NCBI RefSeq assembly: GCF_003854965.1
Contig: NZ_RQPI01000007.1
Coordinates: 124,001-188,000 of the forward strand
DNA length: 64,000 nucleotides
Direction of reading: 5' to 3'
DNA from: Paenibacillus rhizophilus
GTDB lineage: Bacteria > Bacillota > Bacilli > Paenibacillales > Paenibacillaceae
Position 1 is the first letter of the stretch; every line of letters begins with the position of its first letter. Under the pieces are notes generated by a model, which worked only from the letters and a program-made list of their open reading frames with translations, made no database searches and had not been told where the DNA came from. Below, piece after piece: positions 7,338 through 15,737 of the stretch. The position numbers were made by a program, and so were the translations under genes.

Positions 7338-9773
7338 CTAGACCGGAACGTCCCGGCTGCCTCTCTCCATCGGCGTGCCGCACAGCGGGCAGGGCTTGTG
7401 CGCCAGATGGTCCTCGGCGCCGCCGGACTTGACGCGCATCCAGCCCGGGCAGGCCGCGGCCGGGCAGCTCCAGGCCGCGATCGTGCGCGTCCGGCTGGAC
7501 GCGGCTGCGCCGCCGCCCTTGCCATCGGCGCCGCCGAAGCGCCCATGGCGGGCTGCGCCGCCGCCATATCCGCCGCGGCCGGCGGAGCTGTCCGCGTCAG
7601 CGCCGGCCGCTGCCGCGCGTCCGTCCAGGCCGGCGCCGCTGCCTGCGTTCCCGCCGCCGGACCGGGCGCCTTGCCGTCCGGCGCCTGCGCCGCCGTCAGC
7701 CGCGCCCGCCGCCCCGGCTGCGCCGAACGCCGCCAGCATAAAGCGGGAGACCGGGGCTTTCCTGCCCCGGTGCAGCGCGGGCGAGCTGACCAGCAGCTCT
7801 TCCTTGGCGCGGGTGACCGCCACGTATGCCAGGCGGCGTTCTTCCTCCAGCAGCGCCAGCGCTTCACCGCCGCCTTCCGCCGTCTGGCGGTCCTTCAGCC
7901 GGCCCGCATCCAGCGCCGAGCTGTGCGGCAGAATGCCTTCGGACGCGCCGAGCAGCACGACGACGGGAAACTCCAGCCCTTTGGACTTGTGAATCGTCAT
8001 CAGCGCCACGCGGTCGCCCTGCTCGGTCCCGCCGGGAAGCCGGTGATGCTCGTTTCTTGACGTCACCTCGTCAATGAAATCGAGAAAAAGGGGAATGCTG
8101 CCGAAGCGTCCCGCCGACAGCTCCAGCTCGTCCAGCATTTCCTTCAGCGTCTCCCGGTGCAGCGTCGCCTGATGACGCTCGTCCGCCAGGACGAAGGAAT
8201 CATAGAACCGGCTGCGGATCTGCCGGATAGCCTGGAGAGGCGTGAGCTCCCGCAGATGGCGGAGCATGTCCAGCCGCTCCCTTATGGCCGTCTGGCGAAA
8301 GTCCGCCAGCCCGGGCAGGCTCAGGAGATGGATCAGCGGCCCCTGCTTCGGCTGAGCCGCCTCCATCCGGTGGATATGCGCCATACCCTGCTCTCTGCTT
8401 ATATAGAGCGTAGGCAGCATATCCTCCATGGCGGCAAAATCCCGCCGGTTCACCGTCAGCCGCAAATGGCCGACGACCGGCGAAATGAGCCAATGCTCAT
8501 ACAACAGACGGCCTTCGCCGTAGTCGATGTAGGGGATATCGCGCAGCAGCAGCCGCTCCAGCACGGCGCGGCTGCTGCTGGATGCCCGGTACAGCACGGC
8601 GAAATCGCCGTAGCTCCGTTCACCCTGCTCCACTGCGGAAACCATGTACTCCACGATGGCCTCCGCTTCCTCATCGGCCGTGTAGGGGCGGAGGTAGCGG
8701 GGCTGGACGCCTTCCGGCGCCGCCGCACGCAGCGTCTTGGGGCGCCGCCGCGTGTTGCCCCGGATAATCCCGTTGCCGAGGCCGATGATGGCAGGGCCTG
8801 AGCGGTAGTTGATGTCGAGCGTAATCACCTTGGCCTCCGGGTACAACTGCTCGAATTCAAGAATGAACTCGCTCCGAGCTCCATTGAACGAATAGATCGT
8901 CTGATCGTCGTCGCCGACCACCATCAGATTGCCCCGGGGACGGGCGATCATGCGGATCAGCTCGTACTGCAGCGCGTTCGTATCCTGAAATTCATCGACC
9001 ATTATATATAGATAAGTTCTTTGCAGCTCCGCAAGCAGCCCCGGCCGTTCCTGCAGCATCCGGTAGGCGTGCAGCAGCACATCGTCGAAGTCGATTTTGC
9101 CGTTGTCCTGTTTCCACTGCTCGTAGCGCTTTAGGATTTCCTTGATTTCCTTGTCCGCATTCGTGAGCTCGGGAAGGCTGTCCGCATCGCCCATGTTCAT
9201 TTTGCAGGAGGACAGAAGAGAGAGCAGACTTTCCGGCGGGTATGCGTCCTTGGGCAGGCCCAGCTCCCGCATGATCGCTTTAAGCAGAATATGCTGGCGG
9301 CGCGTTTCATGGAAAATCTCCTGCCGGACTCCCTGTCTCCGCAGAAAGTACAGAAAAAAAGAATGGAACGTGCGGGCCTGCAGCCCCGAAAGTTCCATTC
9401 CGCCGATCCCGGGCAGCCTGCCGATACGCTCCCTCATTTCCGCCGCCGCCCTGCTGGAGAACGTCAGCAGCAGCAGACGTCCGGGCGAAACGCGGCGCAC
9501 GGACAATAGATAGCCTGTCCGGCAGACCAGTACGCTCGTCTTGCCGGAACCGGCGCCCGCAAGCGTCAGCAGCGGGCCGTCGCCGTGCCGCACCGCCGCG
9601 ATCTGCGAAGCGTTCAGCAGAATGCCGTCCCGCTCCAGCGTCCGGAAATAGCCGGCATCCGGCTCATCACCGCGCACCAGCTCCCGGCTCGTCTTCGCCG
9701 AAGCCGCCGCCGCCCGCGGGACACGGGTTGCGGAGGCTCCCGGCGGAACCGGATGAAACAGCAGCTTGTTCAT
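7338..9773 (-). CDS. UvrD/Rep-family DNA helicase with zinc-ribbon tail
   Basis: This is an 811-residue superfamily 1A helicase that unwinds DNA with ATP. Motifs in order: Walker A L-A-G-A-G-S-G-K-T near residue 72, Ia T-F-S-S-R-A-A-A-E-M, II V-D-E-F-Q-D-T-N near 259, III V-G-D-D-D-Q-T-I-Y-S-F, IV N-Y-R-S, V T-I-H-K-S-K-G-L-E-F, VI A-Y-V-A-V-T-R-A-K. After motif VI comes an approximately 80-residue Gly/Ala-rich stretch (about 685-765). The end has four cysteines (C-P-A-A-A-C then C-P-L-C), as in topoisomerase-type zinc ribbons. Start ATG 9773 has AAAGGTGA eight bases upstream, which is preferred over GTG 9785. It is monocistronic. The exact role (repair or replication restart) is not clear, and PcrA proper usually lacks this tail. 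Confidence 0.9.
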   Translation of the reverse strand: MNKLLFHPVPPGASATRVPRAAAASAKTSRELVRGDEPDAGYFRTLERDGILLNASQIAAVRHGDGPLLTLAGAGSGKTSVLVCRTGYLLSVRRVSPGRLLLLTFSSRAAAEMRERIGRLPGIGGMELSGLQARTFHSFFLYFLRRQGVRQEIFHETRRQHILLKAIMRELGLPKDAYPPESLLSLLSSCKMNMGDADSLPELTNADKEIKEILKRYEQWKQDNGKIDFDDVLLHAYRMLQERPGLLAELQRTYLYIMVDEFQDTNALQYELIRMIARPRGNLMVVGDDDQTIYSFNGARSEFILEFEQLYPEAKVITLDINYRSGPAIIGLGNGIIRGNTRRRPKTLRAAAPEGVQPRYLRPYTADEEAEAIVEYMVSAVEQGERSYGDFAVLYRASSSSRAVLERLLLRDIPYIDYGEGRLLYEHWLISPVVGHLRLTVNRRDFAAMEDMLPTLYISREQGMAHIHRMEAAQPKQGPLIHLLSLPGLADFRQTAIRERLDMLRHLRELTPLQAIRQIRSRFYDSFVLADERHQATLHRETLKEMLDELELSAGRFGSIPLFLDFIDEVTSRNEHHRLPGGTEQGDRVALMTIHKSKGLEFPVVVLLGASEGILPHSSALDAGRLKDRQTAEGGGEALALLEEERRLAYVAVTRAKEELLVSSPALHRGRKAPVSRFMLAAFGAAGAAGAADGGAGAGRQGARSGGGNAGSGAGLDGRAAAAGADADSSAGRGGYGGGAARHGRFGGADGKGGGAAASSRTRTIAAWSCPAAACPGWMRVKSGGAEDHLAHKPCPLCGTPMERGSRDVPV

Positions 9774-9950
9774 GATAATAGTCACCTTTACCTATAACCA
9801 GATCTTCAAATTTGTAATTTTGCCAACCTACACTATACCATCTCCGGTGAAAGTCTGCATTAAGCAGGGAGAGAAACGGTAGACAAGCGTTCTTTCCGCG
9901 ATTGTGTCAGTCTGCAAGAACAGTTCGAAGGCCGCGAACCGGATTAAAGC

Positions 9951-10760
9951 TTATCTCCCTCCCAGCACCTGAAGCAGACGTTGATTGAACAGCTCCAGTT
10001 CATCATAGAAAATGGCATGCCCGCTATGTTCAAAGGTCAGCAGCTGCGAGCCCCGGATGCCCTGATGCATCAGCCGGGCCAAATCGTAGGGACAAATCTG
10101 ATCGAGAACGCCGTGAAAAATTACGGTGGGCACCTGAATCAAGGGGAGATCGGGGCGCAGATCTTCGTTCCGCAGCATCAGTACGCCGCCGGCGGTTCCG
10201 TGGTTGGAAGGAGATAAATTGAGAGACTGGAACCACTGGCGAAAGGCCGGTGAAACCGGCTTGGCAAAAAAATTTTCTCCAAAGGAGGCGACCGTCTGCG
10301 GACGGTCGGTATACACGCCCGCGAGCAGCTGATCGATGGCCGATACGGGCATCCCGTACGGATAGTCCACTCCCCGGGCAAACTTGGGAGCCGCCGCCGA
10401 CAGAAGCAGCAGCTGCGACAGACGGCAGCCCCGGTGCCGGGCCGCATAGTGCAGGACGACGGCCCCGCCCATGGAGAAGCCGATCAGCCGCACACCCGTA
10501 AGGCGCAGGGTATCGAGCACTACCCGGATATCATCGGCCATCCGGTCATACGTGTACCCCTCCCAGGGGTTGTCGGATTGGCCGTAGCCACGCAGATCGA
10601 TTGAAATGCAGCGGTAGCCGTATTTGGGAAGATGCGTCACCTGGTATTCGAACATTTGGTGGTTCAGCGGCCAGCCGTGCACCAGGACAACCGGCGTGCC
10701 GCTGCCGATATCCTCCACGAACAGCTTGACGCCCGGTTCCGTTTCAATATAGTACTGCAC
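9951..10760 (-). CDS. Alpha/beta hydrolase
   Basis: The 269-residue protein has the alpha/beta-hydrolase fold. The oxyanion motif is H-G-W at residues 28-30. The nucleophile elbow is G-F-S-M-G-G with Ser96. The acid is in F-H-G-V-L-D-Q-I-C-P, and the His is in H-S-G-H-A-I-F near the end. It resembles non-haem chloroperoxidase/esterase-type members; the substrate cannot be told. There is no signal peptide, so it is cytoplasmic. The start is GTG at 10760 with GGCGGGA upstream. An overlapping ATG eight bases earlier is in another frame. No operon partner is present. Confidence 0.85.
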   Translation of the reverse strand: MQYYIETEPGVKLFVEDIGSGTPVVLVHGWPLNHQMFEYQVTHLPKYGYRCISIDLRGYGQSDNPWEGYTYDRMADDIRVVLDTLRLTGVRLIGFSMGGAVVLHYAARHRGCRLSQLLLLSAAAPKFARGVDYPYGMPVSAIDQLLAGVYTDRPQTVASFGENFFAKPVSPAFRQWFQSLNLSPSNHGTAGGVLMLRNEDLRPDLPLIQVPTVIFHGVLDQICPYDLARLMHQGIRGSQLLTFEHSGHAIFYDELELFNQRLLQVLGGR

Positions 10761-11011
10761 AGAGTCATCCCGCCTTCCTGTATCGTTAACTATTCGATGT
10801 ATACGCGAGGCTTCAGGGTGCTATGATCAAAAAGGAATGAGCCGGAAGGGTTGACTTTAATTGGAGTTATATTCAGTGCGGCGGGACACCCTGTCGGCGG
10901 GGCTTCTGCTCTGGTAAGCGGCGGAGTTCCGATCATTTCATGTCAGCCCATTCCCTTTGAGGCAAACGTTCATACTCTAACAGCAAATTGAATAAGTGGA
11001 GATGAACGCTT

Positions 11012-11812
11012 GTGTCCCCTGCCTTTGAAGGACCCGCCATAGATGTGCTGATTCCGGCTATTGAGAAGGATCTGGCTACTTTGCCGCATGTGGTTGACGC
11101 TGTGAGGAAGCATGTCAGGCATCCGATTCGCAGCATTTTGATCGTCGCCCCCCGCAAGGATCGGATTATGGATTTTTGCCGTAGGAAAGCTTGTACCTTC
11201 GTCGATGAAAATACGGTGCTGCCCATCACCAAAAAGGATATTCACTACCGGTCGGGCACCTGGGAGCGCTCGGGCTGGCTGTTTCAGCAACTGCTGAAGC
11301 TGGGGGGCGACAAGCTGTGCACGGCGGATTATTTTTTGGTCATCGATGCCGATACGGTCCTGATTGCGCCGCACCGGTTCCGCTCAAGCGGAAAGACGGT
11401 GTTTTACTGCCGGAACTGGAGCCAGCCGGAATATTTCACGACTTACCGGAAGCTGATGGGTCGCAAGGCGGCCCGCCCTTCCTCGTTCGTGACGCATTAT
11501 ATGCTGTTTGAGCGCCGCCGGCTCTCCCGCATGAAGCGGGAAATCGAAGCCATGCATGGTATTCCGTGGTATAAGGCTATTATGCGCAGCATGAACCGCA
11601 CCCGGCAGTTTGCTTTTTCCGAATTTGAAACCTACGCCAATTATTTGTACTCCGCGGACCGCGGCGGAATGATTCTAAAGAAAGCTCGCAACAAGAGCTT
11701 GAACATGAGCGCCTCGCAGATTTCCGAACCGGCTATCCAAAAGTACGCCCGCACTTACCGGTCGCTCTCTTTTCATAAACGGAAAGGGTATATTCGGTCG
11801 CCGAAGCAATGA
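11012..11812 (+). CDS. DUF6492-type glycosyltransferase-like protein
   Basis: The 266-residue protein begins I-D-V-L-I-P-A-I-E-K-D-L-A-T-L-P-H and contains Y-F-L-V-I-D-A-D-T-V-L. This DxD-type metal/nucleotide-sugar motif is found in GT-A glycosyltransferases and in the DUF6492 group found in polysaccharide loci. The C-terminal third is very basic (K-K-A-R-N-K, F-H-K-R-K-G-Y-I-R). Start GTG 11012 has GGAG ten bases upstream. The gene is single. The acceptor is unknown, and a cell-wall or spore-surface polysaccharide is a guess. Confidence 0.65.
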   Translation: MSPAFEGPAIDVLIPAIEKDLATLPHVVDAVRKHVRHPIRSILIVAPRKDRIMDFCRRKACTFVDENTVLPITKKDIHYRSGTWERSGWLFQQLLKLGGDKLCTADYFLVIDADTVLIAPHRFRSSGKTVFYCRNWSQPEYFTTYRKLMGRKAARPSSFVTHYMLFERRRLSRMKREIEAMHGIPWYKAIMRSMNRTRQFAFSEFETYANYLYSADRGGMILKKARNKSLNMSASQISEPAIQKYARTYRSLSFHKRKGYIRSPKQ

Positions 11813-11937
11813 CGACAGAACCGTAAAAAGATTCCGCCCGCACTGGACCGCCGCCGGCAGCCTCCCCTCGCCATTAGACAAGCGCAGCCAAGCGTTTTAT
11901 AGTAATGGATATAGGCGAATGATGGGAGTAGAGAACA

Positions 11938-12948
11938 GTGGTCAAAGCAACGATCGGGGACGTGGCGGCAAGGGCCGGCGTGTCCAAAAGCACCGTATCC
12001 CAATATTTGAACAAACGGTATCAGCATATGGGGACCGAGACGCGCGCCAAGATCGAAGCGGCGATCGAGGCGCTTGATTACCAGCCGAATGTGCTCGCCC
12101 GGGGGCTGAAGCAGAAGCGGACGTCGACGGTCGGCGTTATCGTAGCCAATATTATGCATCGGCTGTCCACCGAAATATGCAGGGGCATCGAGGATTACTG
12201 CCAGGAGCAGGATATCAACGTTATTCTGTGCAACAGCGACGAAGACGGGGAGAAGGAGAAGAAATACGCCGAAATGCTTCAGGCCAAGCAGGTGGACGGC
12301 ATCATTTTGCTTCCTACCGGGAAGAACGGTTCCCTCTATAAAAAGCTTGCCAAGCACGGATACCCTATCCTGTTCATGGACCGGAAGGTGGAAAGCGTCA
12401 AGGCCGACACGATTGTCGTCAATAACCGCGAGTCGGTCTATGAGGCGGTGTCGCATCTGAAGGAGCGGGGACACCGGAGAATCGCGCTCGCTACGGCGCC
12501 GCTGACGATCAGCACCCGGACGGAGCGGACGGAAGGATTCCGGCAAGCGATGAGCGACCACGGACTGGAGTGCGGCAGCCGGTATGTGATCAATGCGGAA
12601 ATATCCAGCCTGAACAGAAAGTTCCGTGAGCTGTTTGACGGCCCGGAGCCGCCGACGGCGCTGATCGCGGGCAACGACCTTGTGCTGCTGGAGGCGCTTG
12701 CCTTTGTGAAGGAGCGGAATCTCCGGGTTCCGGAGGATCTGGCGCTGGTCGCCTTCGACAACATTCCTTTTGCCCACCTGCTTACGCCGACGCTTACCAC
12801 CATCAACCAGCCTTCGCTGGAAATGGGACGCAAGGCGGCCGAGCGGATCATCAGCCGCATCCGTTCGGAAGAAGACCTGGCGCCGGAAGAGTACGTCTTC
12901 AAGTGCGAGCTGGCGGTGCGGCAGTCGTCGGAGATGGAGCGGCAGTGA
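11938..12948 (+). CDS. LacI-family transcriptional regulator
   Basis: The 336-residue protein has the LacI helix-turn-helix at its N-terminus (T-I-G-D-V-A-A-R-A-G-V-S-K-S-T-V-S, then Y-L-N). The hinge helix region follows at Y-Q-P-N-V-L-A-R-G-L. A periplasmic-binding-like effector domain starts at V-G-V-I-V-A-N-I and ends with the classic L-T-P-T-L-T-T-I-N-Q-P. The start is GTG 11938 after GGGAG. Beyond a divergent XRE pair lies a sugar operon whose promoter carries tandem T-A-A-A-C-C-G-A-T-T-T-A operators of LacI type, so this is its likely repressor. A sugar or sugar phosphate would be the inducer. Confidence 0.9.
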   Translation: MVKATIGDVAARAGVSKSTVSQYLNKRYQHMGTETRAKIEAAIEALDYQPNVLARGLKQKRTSTVGVIVANIMHRLSTEICRGIEDYCQEQDINVILCNSDEDGEKEKKYAEMLQAKQVDGIILLPTGKNGSLYKKLAKHGYPILFMDRKVESVKADTIVVNNRESVYEAVSHLKERGHRRIALATAPLTISTRTERTEGFRQAMSDHGLECGSRYVINAEISSLNRKFRELFDGPEPPTALIAGNDLVLLEALAFVKERNLRVPEDLALVAFDNIPFAHLLTPTLTTINQPSLEMGRKAAERIISRIRSEEDLAPEEYVFKCELAVRQSSEMERQ

Positions 12949-12964
12949 CATTTTGTGAATAAGG

Positions 12965-12997
12965 AAACGCCTTTTTCGCTGCGGAGAAGGCGTTTTT
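12965..12997. terminator. Bidirectional terminator between lacI-type gene and the membrane gene
   Basis: AAACGCCTT pairs with AAGGCGTTT and both sides carry T/A runs. It serves the LacI-family gene on the plus strand and the DUF-type membrane gene ending at 12997 on the minus strand. Confidence 0.75.
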
Positions 12998-13416
12998 CAC
13001 ATAACCTTGCTGTATTTAACGATGTAATAATAACGGATGCTATAAGAAAATACATAGAAGGCCACAACGGCAAGCGTGAGCCAGAGGGGCGAATCCGCAA
13101 GGACCAACACAAAGGGAAGGATCATCATGGCACGGAGCGTAATATCAAAAGCCTTGGCTTTCGACAAGTTATTGATGGAGGCGCTTCGTTCATCCCCCGC
13201 TTCAATGTCCTGTTGTTTCTTGAGCGACGGGCGCTTGGCATAATAGCGGATCATGATCAAGTTGGCGATGCCCATGCCGCTTAGGCCTGCGCCCAGTCCC
13301 AGGCAGACGCCGGAGACGTTCCTGGTCATCTCTCCTCCTGCCAATAAAGCCATAGCCAACAGCAGAATCCCCGTTGCGAGTACCCCGACATTTCGCTTGG
13401 CAGAGCCTTTGTTCAC
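12997..13416 (-). CDS. Small membrane protein paired with XRE regulator
   Basis: It encodes 139 residues with four hydrophobic segments: V-G-V-L-A-T-G-I-L-L-L-A-M-A-L-L-A near residue 10, G-L-S-G-M-G-I-A-N-L-I-M-I near 45, then after a charged loop M-M-I-L-P-F-V-L-V-L and L-T-L-A-V-V-A-F-Y-V-F. This layout matches DUF2178/DUF3796-type membrane proteins that are routinely encoded behind a small XRE repressor in Firmicutes. The function is unknown. The start lies three bases after the XRE stop, so the two are translationally linked. Confidence 0.75.
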   Translation of the reverse strand: MNKGSAKRNVGVLATGILLLAMALLAGGEMTRNVSGVCLGLGAGLSGMGIANLIMIRYYAKRPSLKKQQDIEAGDERSASINNLSKAKAFDITLRAMMILPFVLVLADSPLWLTLAVVAFYVFSYSIRYYYIVKYSKVM

Positions 13417-13419
13417 AAG

Positions 13420-13617
13420 TCATTCCTCCTCAAAGATAAAAATCTCTTCAATGGACAGTTTGAAATAGCGGGCGATCTTAAACGCCAAAATAATGGAGGG
13501 ATTGTAGCGGCCATTCTCCAGCGAGCCTATCGTCTGTCTGGAAACCGCCAAAGCCTCGGCCAATTCCTCCTGCTTGATTCCATGCTGCTTTCGGATTTCC
13601 TCCAGACGGTTCTTCAA
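13420..13617 (-). CDS. XRE-family small regulator
   Basis: The 65-residue protein is almost entirely one helix-turn-helix: N-R-L-E-E-I-R-K-Q-H-G-I-K-Q-E-E-L-A, then V-S-R-Q-T-I-G-S-L-E-N-G-R-Y-N-P-S, then I-E-E-I-F-I-F-E. I start at TTG 13617, five bases after AGAGGTG, because this group starts M-K-N-R-L. The longer frame to 13677 would run through the operator and promoter. Two near-identical 18-bp operators frame its promoter, which indicates autorepression. Confidence 0.85.
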   Translation of the reverse strand: MKNRLEEIRKQHGIKQEELAEALAVSRQTIGSLENGRYNPSIILAFKIARYFKLSIEEIFIFEEE

Positions 13618-13636
13618 CCTCACACCTCTATTCAGT

Positions 13637-13698
13637 GGAAAGTAAGCTTTACATATCCAATATAACATCCGAGGCACCAGATGTAAAGCTAACTTTCC
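13637..13698 (-). promoter_or_regulatory. XRE promoter framed by two inverted 18-bp operators
   Basis: GGAAAGTAAGCTTTACAT (13637-13654) and its inverse at 13681-13698 match at 17 of 18 positions. Each is itself nearly palindromic around AAAGYTARCTTT. On the minus strand TTTACA (13687-13682), a 17-base spacer and TATATT (13664-13659) form a promoter. One operator covers the -35 and the other lies just past the start point. Confidence 0.8.
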
Positions 13699-13763
13699 AT
13701 CAAAAGCCTTCCTTGTCTGGAATTCCGCCAGTGTTCCGCTGGTCGCCCAAGGAAATAAAAAAA

Positions 13764-13777
13764 TGACAACGCTTAAA
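13764..13777 (+). promoter_or_regulatory. Weak candidate cre site
   Basis: TGACAACGCTTAAA matches the CcpA consensus TGWAANCGNTNWCA except at positions 4 and 13. It lies just upstream of the -35 of the sugar operon, where catabolite control would make sense. Confidence 0.35.
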
Positions 13778-13786
13778 AGAAAGGGC

Positions 13787-13815
13787 TTGCAAAGAACGGA
13801 AGGCTGGATTATACT
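13787..13815 (+). promoter_or_regulatory. Sigma-A-type promoter of the hexulose-phosphate operon
   Basis: TTGCAA (13787-13792), a 17-base spacer and TATACT (13810-13815). The operator array begins 15 bases past the -10. Confidence 0.75.
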
Positions 13816-13830
13816 TTGGTCATAGCATGG

Positions 13831-13871
13831 TAAACCGATTTACGGAACCGATTTACGGAACCGATTTACGA
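13831..13871 (+). repeat. Tandem LacI-type operators, three direct repeats
   Basis: AACCGATTTACGG starts at 13833, 13846 and 13859, with period 13; the last copy ends A instead of G. The first copy lies in the near-palindrome TAAACCGATTTA (13831-13842), which has the central CG typical of LacI-family operators. The location just after the transcription start fits roadblock repression. Confidence 0.8.
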
Positions 13872-13944
13872 ACAGCGTTATCCGACGATTAGCCGCAGCA
13901 CCATTCGATATCGGTCAGCAAATTACATGAAGGAGGACGTTATG

Positions 13945-14778
13945 ATGAATGCGGTTTTTGTTCCAACTTCTGTTTTTGGAAACGCTTGCGTCGCGCAGCA
14001 GCACTTGGCAGAGCCGATACGCGCCGGAGGTGCGGACGGCATCGAAATCAGACGCGAGCTGTTTCCACCCGGGGACCTTCCGCTTACCGAGTGCCGTGAG
14101 GCGAACCTGCGCAGAGGACTGCGCTGCGTGTACTCCGTTCCGATGGAGCTGTGGAATCAGGAGGGGATCCTGAACGAAGAACTGCTGTCCCACATTCTTG
14201 CAGAGGCGGCGGTCCTGAAGCCCGAAATGCTGAAAGTGTCGCTGGGCCGCTATGCGGGGATTCCGGGGTTAGCCTCGGAGGAAGAGCTGATACTTGCCGA
14301 ACGGGACCGGCTCAGCCAGCTTGACCGGCTGCTTCGGAAATACCGGGAAATGTCGGGGCCGCTGACGCTGCTGATCGAGAACGATCAAACGTTTTACGGA
14401 GGCAGAGCGGATAATTTGAAAGCGTTTTTCCAGGCGGTGAAGCGGTGTGGGCTTGACGGTGTGAAGATGACGTTCGATACGGGCAACTGGATCTACTGCG
14501 AGGAGGACCCCCTGGCGGCTGCGGCTGCTTTTGCTCCTTATGTCGCCTATATTCACTTCAAGCATGTCGTCCGTTCGGGTGGCATGTGGATCACTTTGCC
14601 TCTTCCGGGAGAAGAGGATGCCCTTTGGCGAAAGCTGCTGGGGCTGCTGCCGGGAGATGTGCCGCGGGCGATCGAGTTTACGCTTCCGGGAGCCGAATAC
14701 CTTGAAGGATATATCGGAATGCTTCGGAACAGCGGTTCCGGGAACAATTGGTCAGTAACAGGAGAGGGGATAGCGTAA
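13945..14778 (+). CDS. Sugar phosphate isomerase/epimerase (TIM barrel)
   Basis: The protein of about 277 residues has the xylose-isomerase-like TIM barrel found in hexulose and pentulose epimerases. Family features include G-G-A-D-G-I-E-I-R-R-E-L on strand 2, L-T-L-L-I-E-N-D-Q, V-K-M-T-F-D-T-G-N-W with metal ligands, and Y-V-A-Y-I-H-F-K-H. These place the metal-binding Glu, Asp and His residues. AGGAGG lies eight bases before ATG 13945; ATG 13942 is an alternative. It is the first gene of the operon and overlaps the kinase gene by one base (TAATG). The substrate is unknown, and it may interconvert a sugar or sugar acid before phosphorylation. Confidence 0.75.
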   Translation: MNAVFVPTSVFGNACVAQQHLAEPIRAGGADGIEIRRELFPPGDLPLTECREANLRRGLRCVYSVPMELWNQEGILNEELLSHILAEAAVLKPEMLKVSLGRYAGIPGLASEEELILAERDRLSQLDRLLRKYREMSGPLTLLIENDQTFYGGRADNLKAFFQAVKRCGLDGVKMTFDTGNWIYCEEDPLAAAAAFAPYVAYIHFKHVVRSGGMWITLPLPGEEDALWRKLLGLLPGDVPRAIEFTLPGAEYLEGYIGMLRNSGSGNNWSVTGEGIA

Positions 14779-15737
14779 TGAGCTTAAAGGATGTAGTCAC
14801 TTTCGGAGAAGCCATGGTGATGTTCGTTGCCGATAAACCCGGTGCTTTGAAGGACATCGACAAGTTCAGCCGCCGTCTGGCCGGAGCGGAAGTGAATACG
14901 GCGGTCGGTTTCGCCCGGCTGGGACTTTCGGCGGGTTGGGTCAGCAGATTGGGCGACGATGTTTTTGGGGAATATATCCGCGAATACTTGGCCGGGGAAA
15001 ATATCGATATTTCCGGCGTAACGAACGACTCCCGGTATCCAACCGGCTTTCAACTGAAGTCGAAGGTGCTGGAAGGCGATCCGCAGGTGCAGTATTTCCG
15101 TAAAAATTCGGCGGCAAGGACACTTTCGGGCGAGGACGTGGACGCCGGTTACTTCACCGGCTTTCGCCATCTGCACATGACCGGCATCCCTCCGGCGCTG
15201 ACGAAGGAGACCCGCGAGTTCGCTTATGCGGCACTGGGCGCCATGAAGGCCGCGGGACGCAGCATTTCCTTCGATCCTAATTTGCGGCCTTCGCTGTGGT
15301 CCTCCCGTGAAGAGATGGTATCGGTCATCAACGACCTGGCCTGCCGAGCCGACTGGGTGCTGCCGGGAGTGGAGGAGGGCGAAATTTTGACCGGTTCCAG
15401 GGACCCGCGCGCAATCGCCGAATTTTATCTGAACAAGGGTGTGTCGCTCGTTGTCGTCAAGCTGGGGCCGGAGGGCGCGTACTTCCGTACGCAGACAGAC
15501 GAAGGAACGGTACAGGGCTTCAAGGTGGAAAAGGTCGTGGACACGGTAGGCGCCGGAGACGGCTTTGCCGTCGGACTCGTCAGCGGTATGCTGGAAGGGC
15601 TTACGGTTTCACAGGCGGTCCAGCGGGGGAATGCGATTGGCGCGCTGGCGGTACAGTCGGAGGGCGATCATGACGGCTATCCGGCAAAGTCCGAACTTGA
15701 AACTTATCTCCAATATCAACTTACGGGAGTGAAATAA
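14778..15737 (+). CDS. PfkB-family sugar kinase, 2-keto-3-deoxygluconate-kinase-like
   Basis: The 319-residue ribokinase-fold enzyme has the N-terminal F-G-E-A-M-V-M-F and the motif A-G-A-E-V-N-T-A-V-G-F-A-R-L-G. The C-terminal ATP/anion-hole motif is D-T-V-G-A-G-D-G-F, with the catalytic Asp in G-D-G. It most resembles 2-keto-3-deoxygluconate kinases. No KDPG aldolase is in the operon, so a different ketose or keto-acid may be the true substrate. The start TAATG overlaps the previous stop. AGGGGA lies upstream within the previous gene. Confidence 0.8.
   Translation: MSLKDVVTFGEAMVMFVADKPGALKDIDKFSRRLAGAEVNTAVGFARLGLSAGWVSRLGDDVFGEYIREYLAGENIDISGVTNDSRYPTGFQLKSKVLEGDPQVQYFRKNSAARTLSGEDVDAGYFTGFRHLHMTGIPPALTKETREFAYAALGAMKAAGRSISFDPNLRPSLWSSREEMVSVINDLACRADWVLPGVEEGEILTGSRDPRAIAEFYLNKGVSLVVVKLGPEGAYFRTQTDEGTVQGFKVEKVVDTVGAGDGFAVGLVSGMLEGLTVSQAVQRGNAIGALAVQSEGDHDGYPAKSELETYLQYQLTGVK

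Noticed and set aside
7125-8060. 311-codon plus-strand frame and other long frames opposite the helicase gene
   Set aside because: They are antisense to a clear UvrD-type gene in very GC-rich DNA, have no family features, and follow the codon-position GC bias of the true gene.
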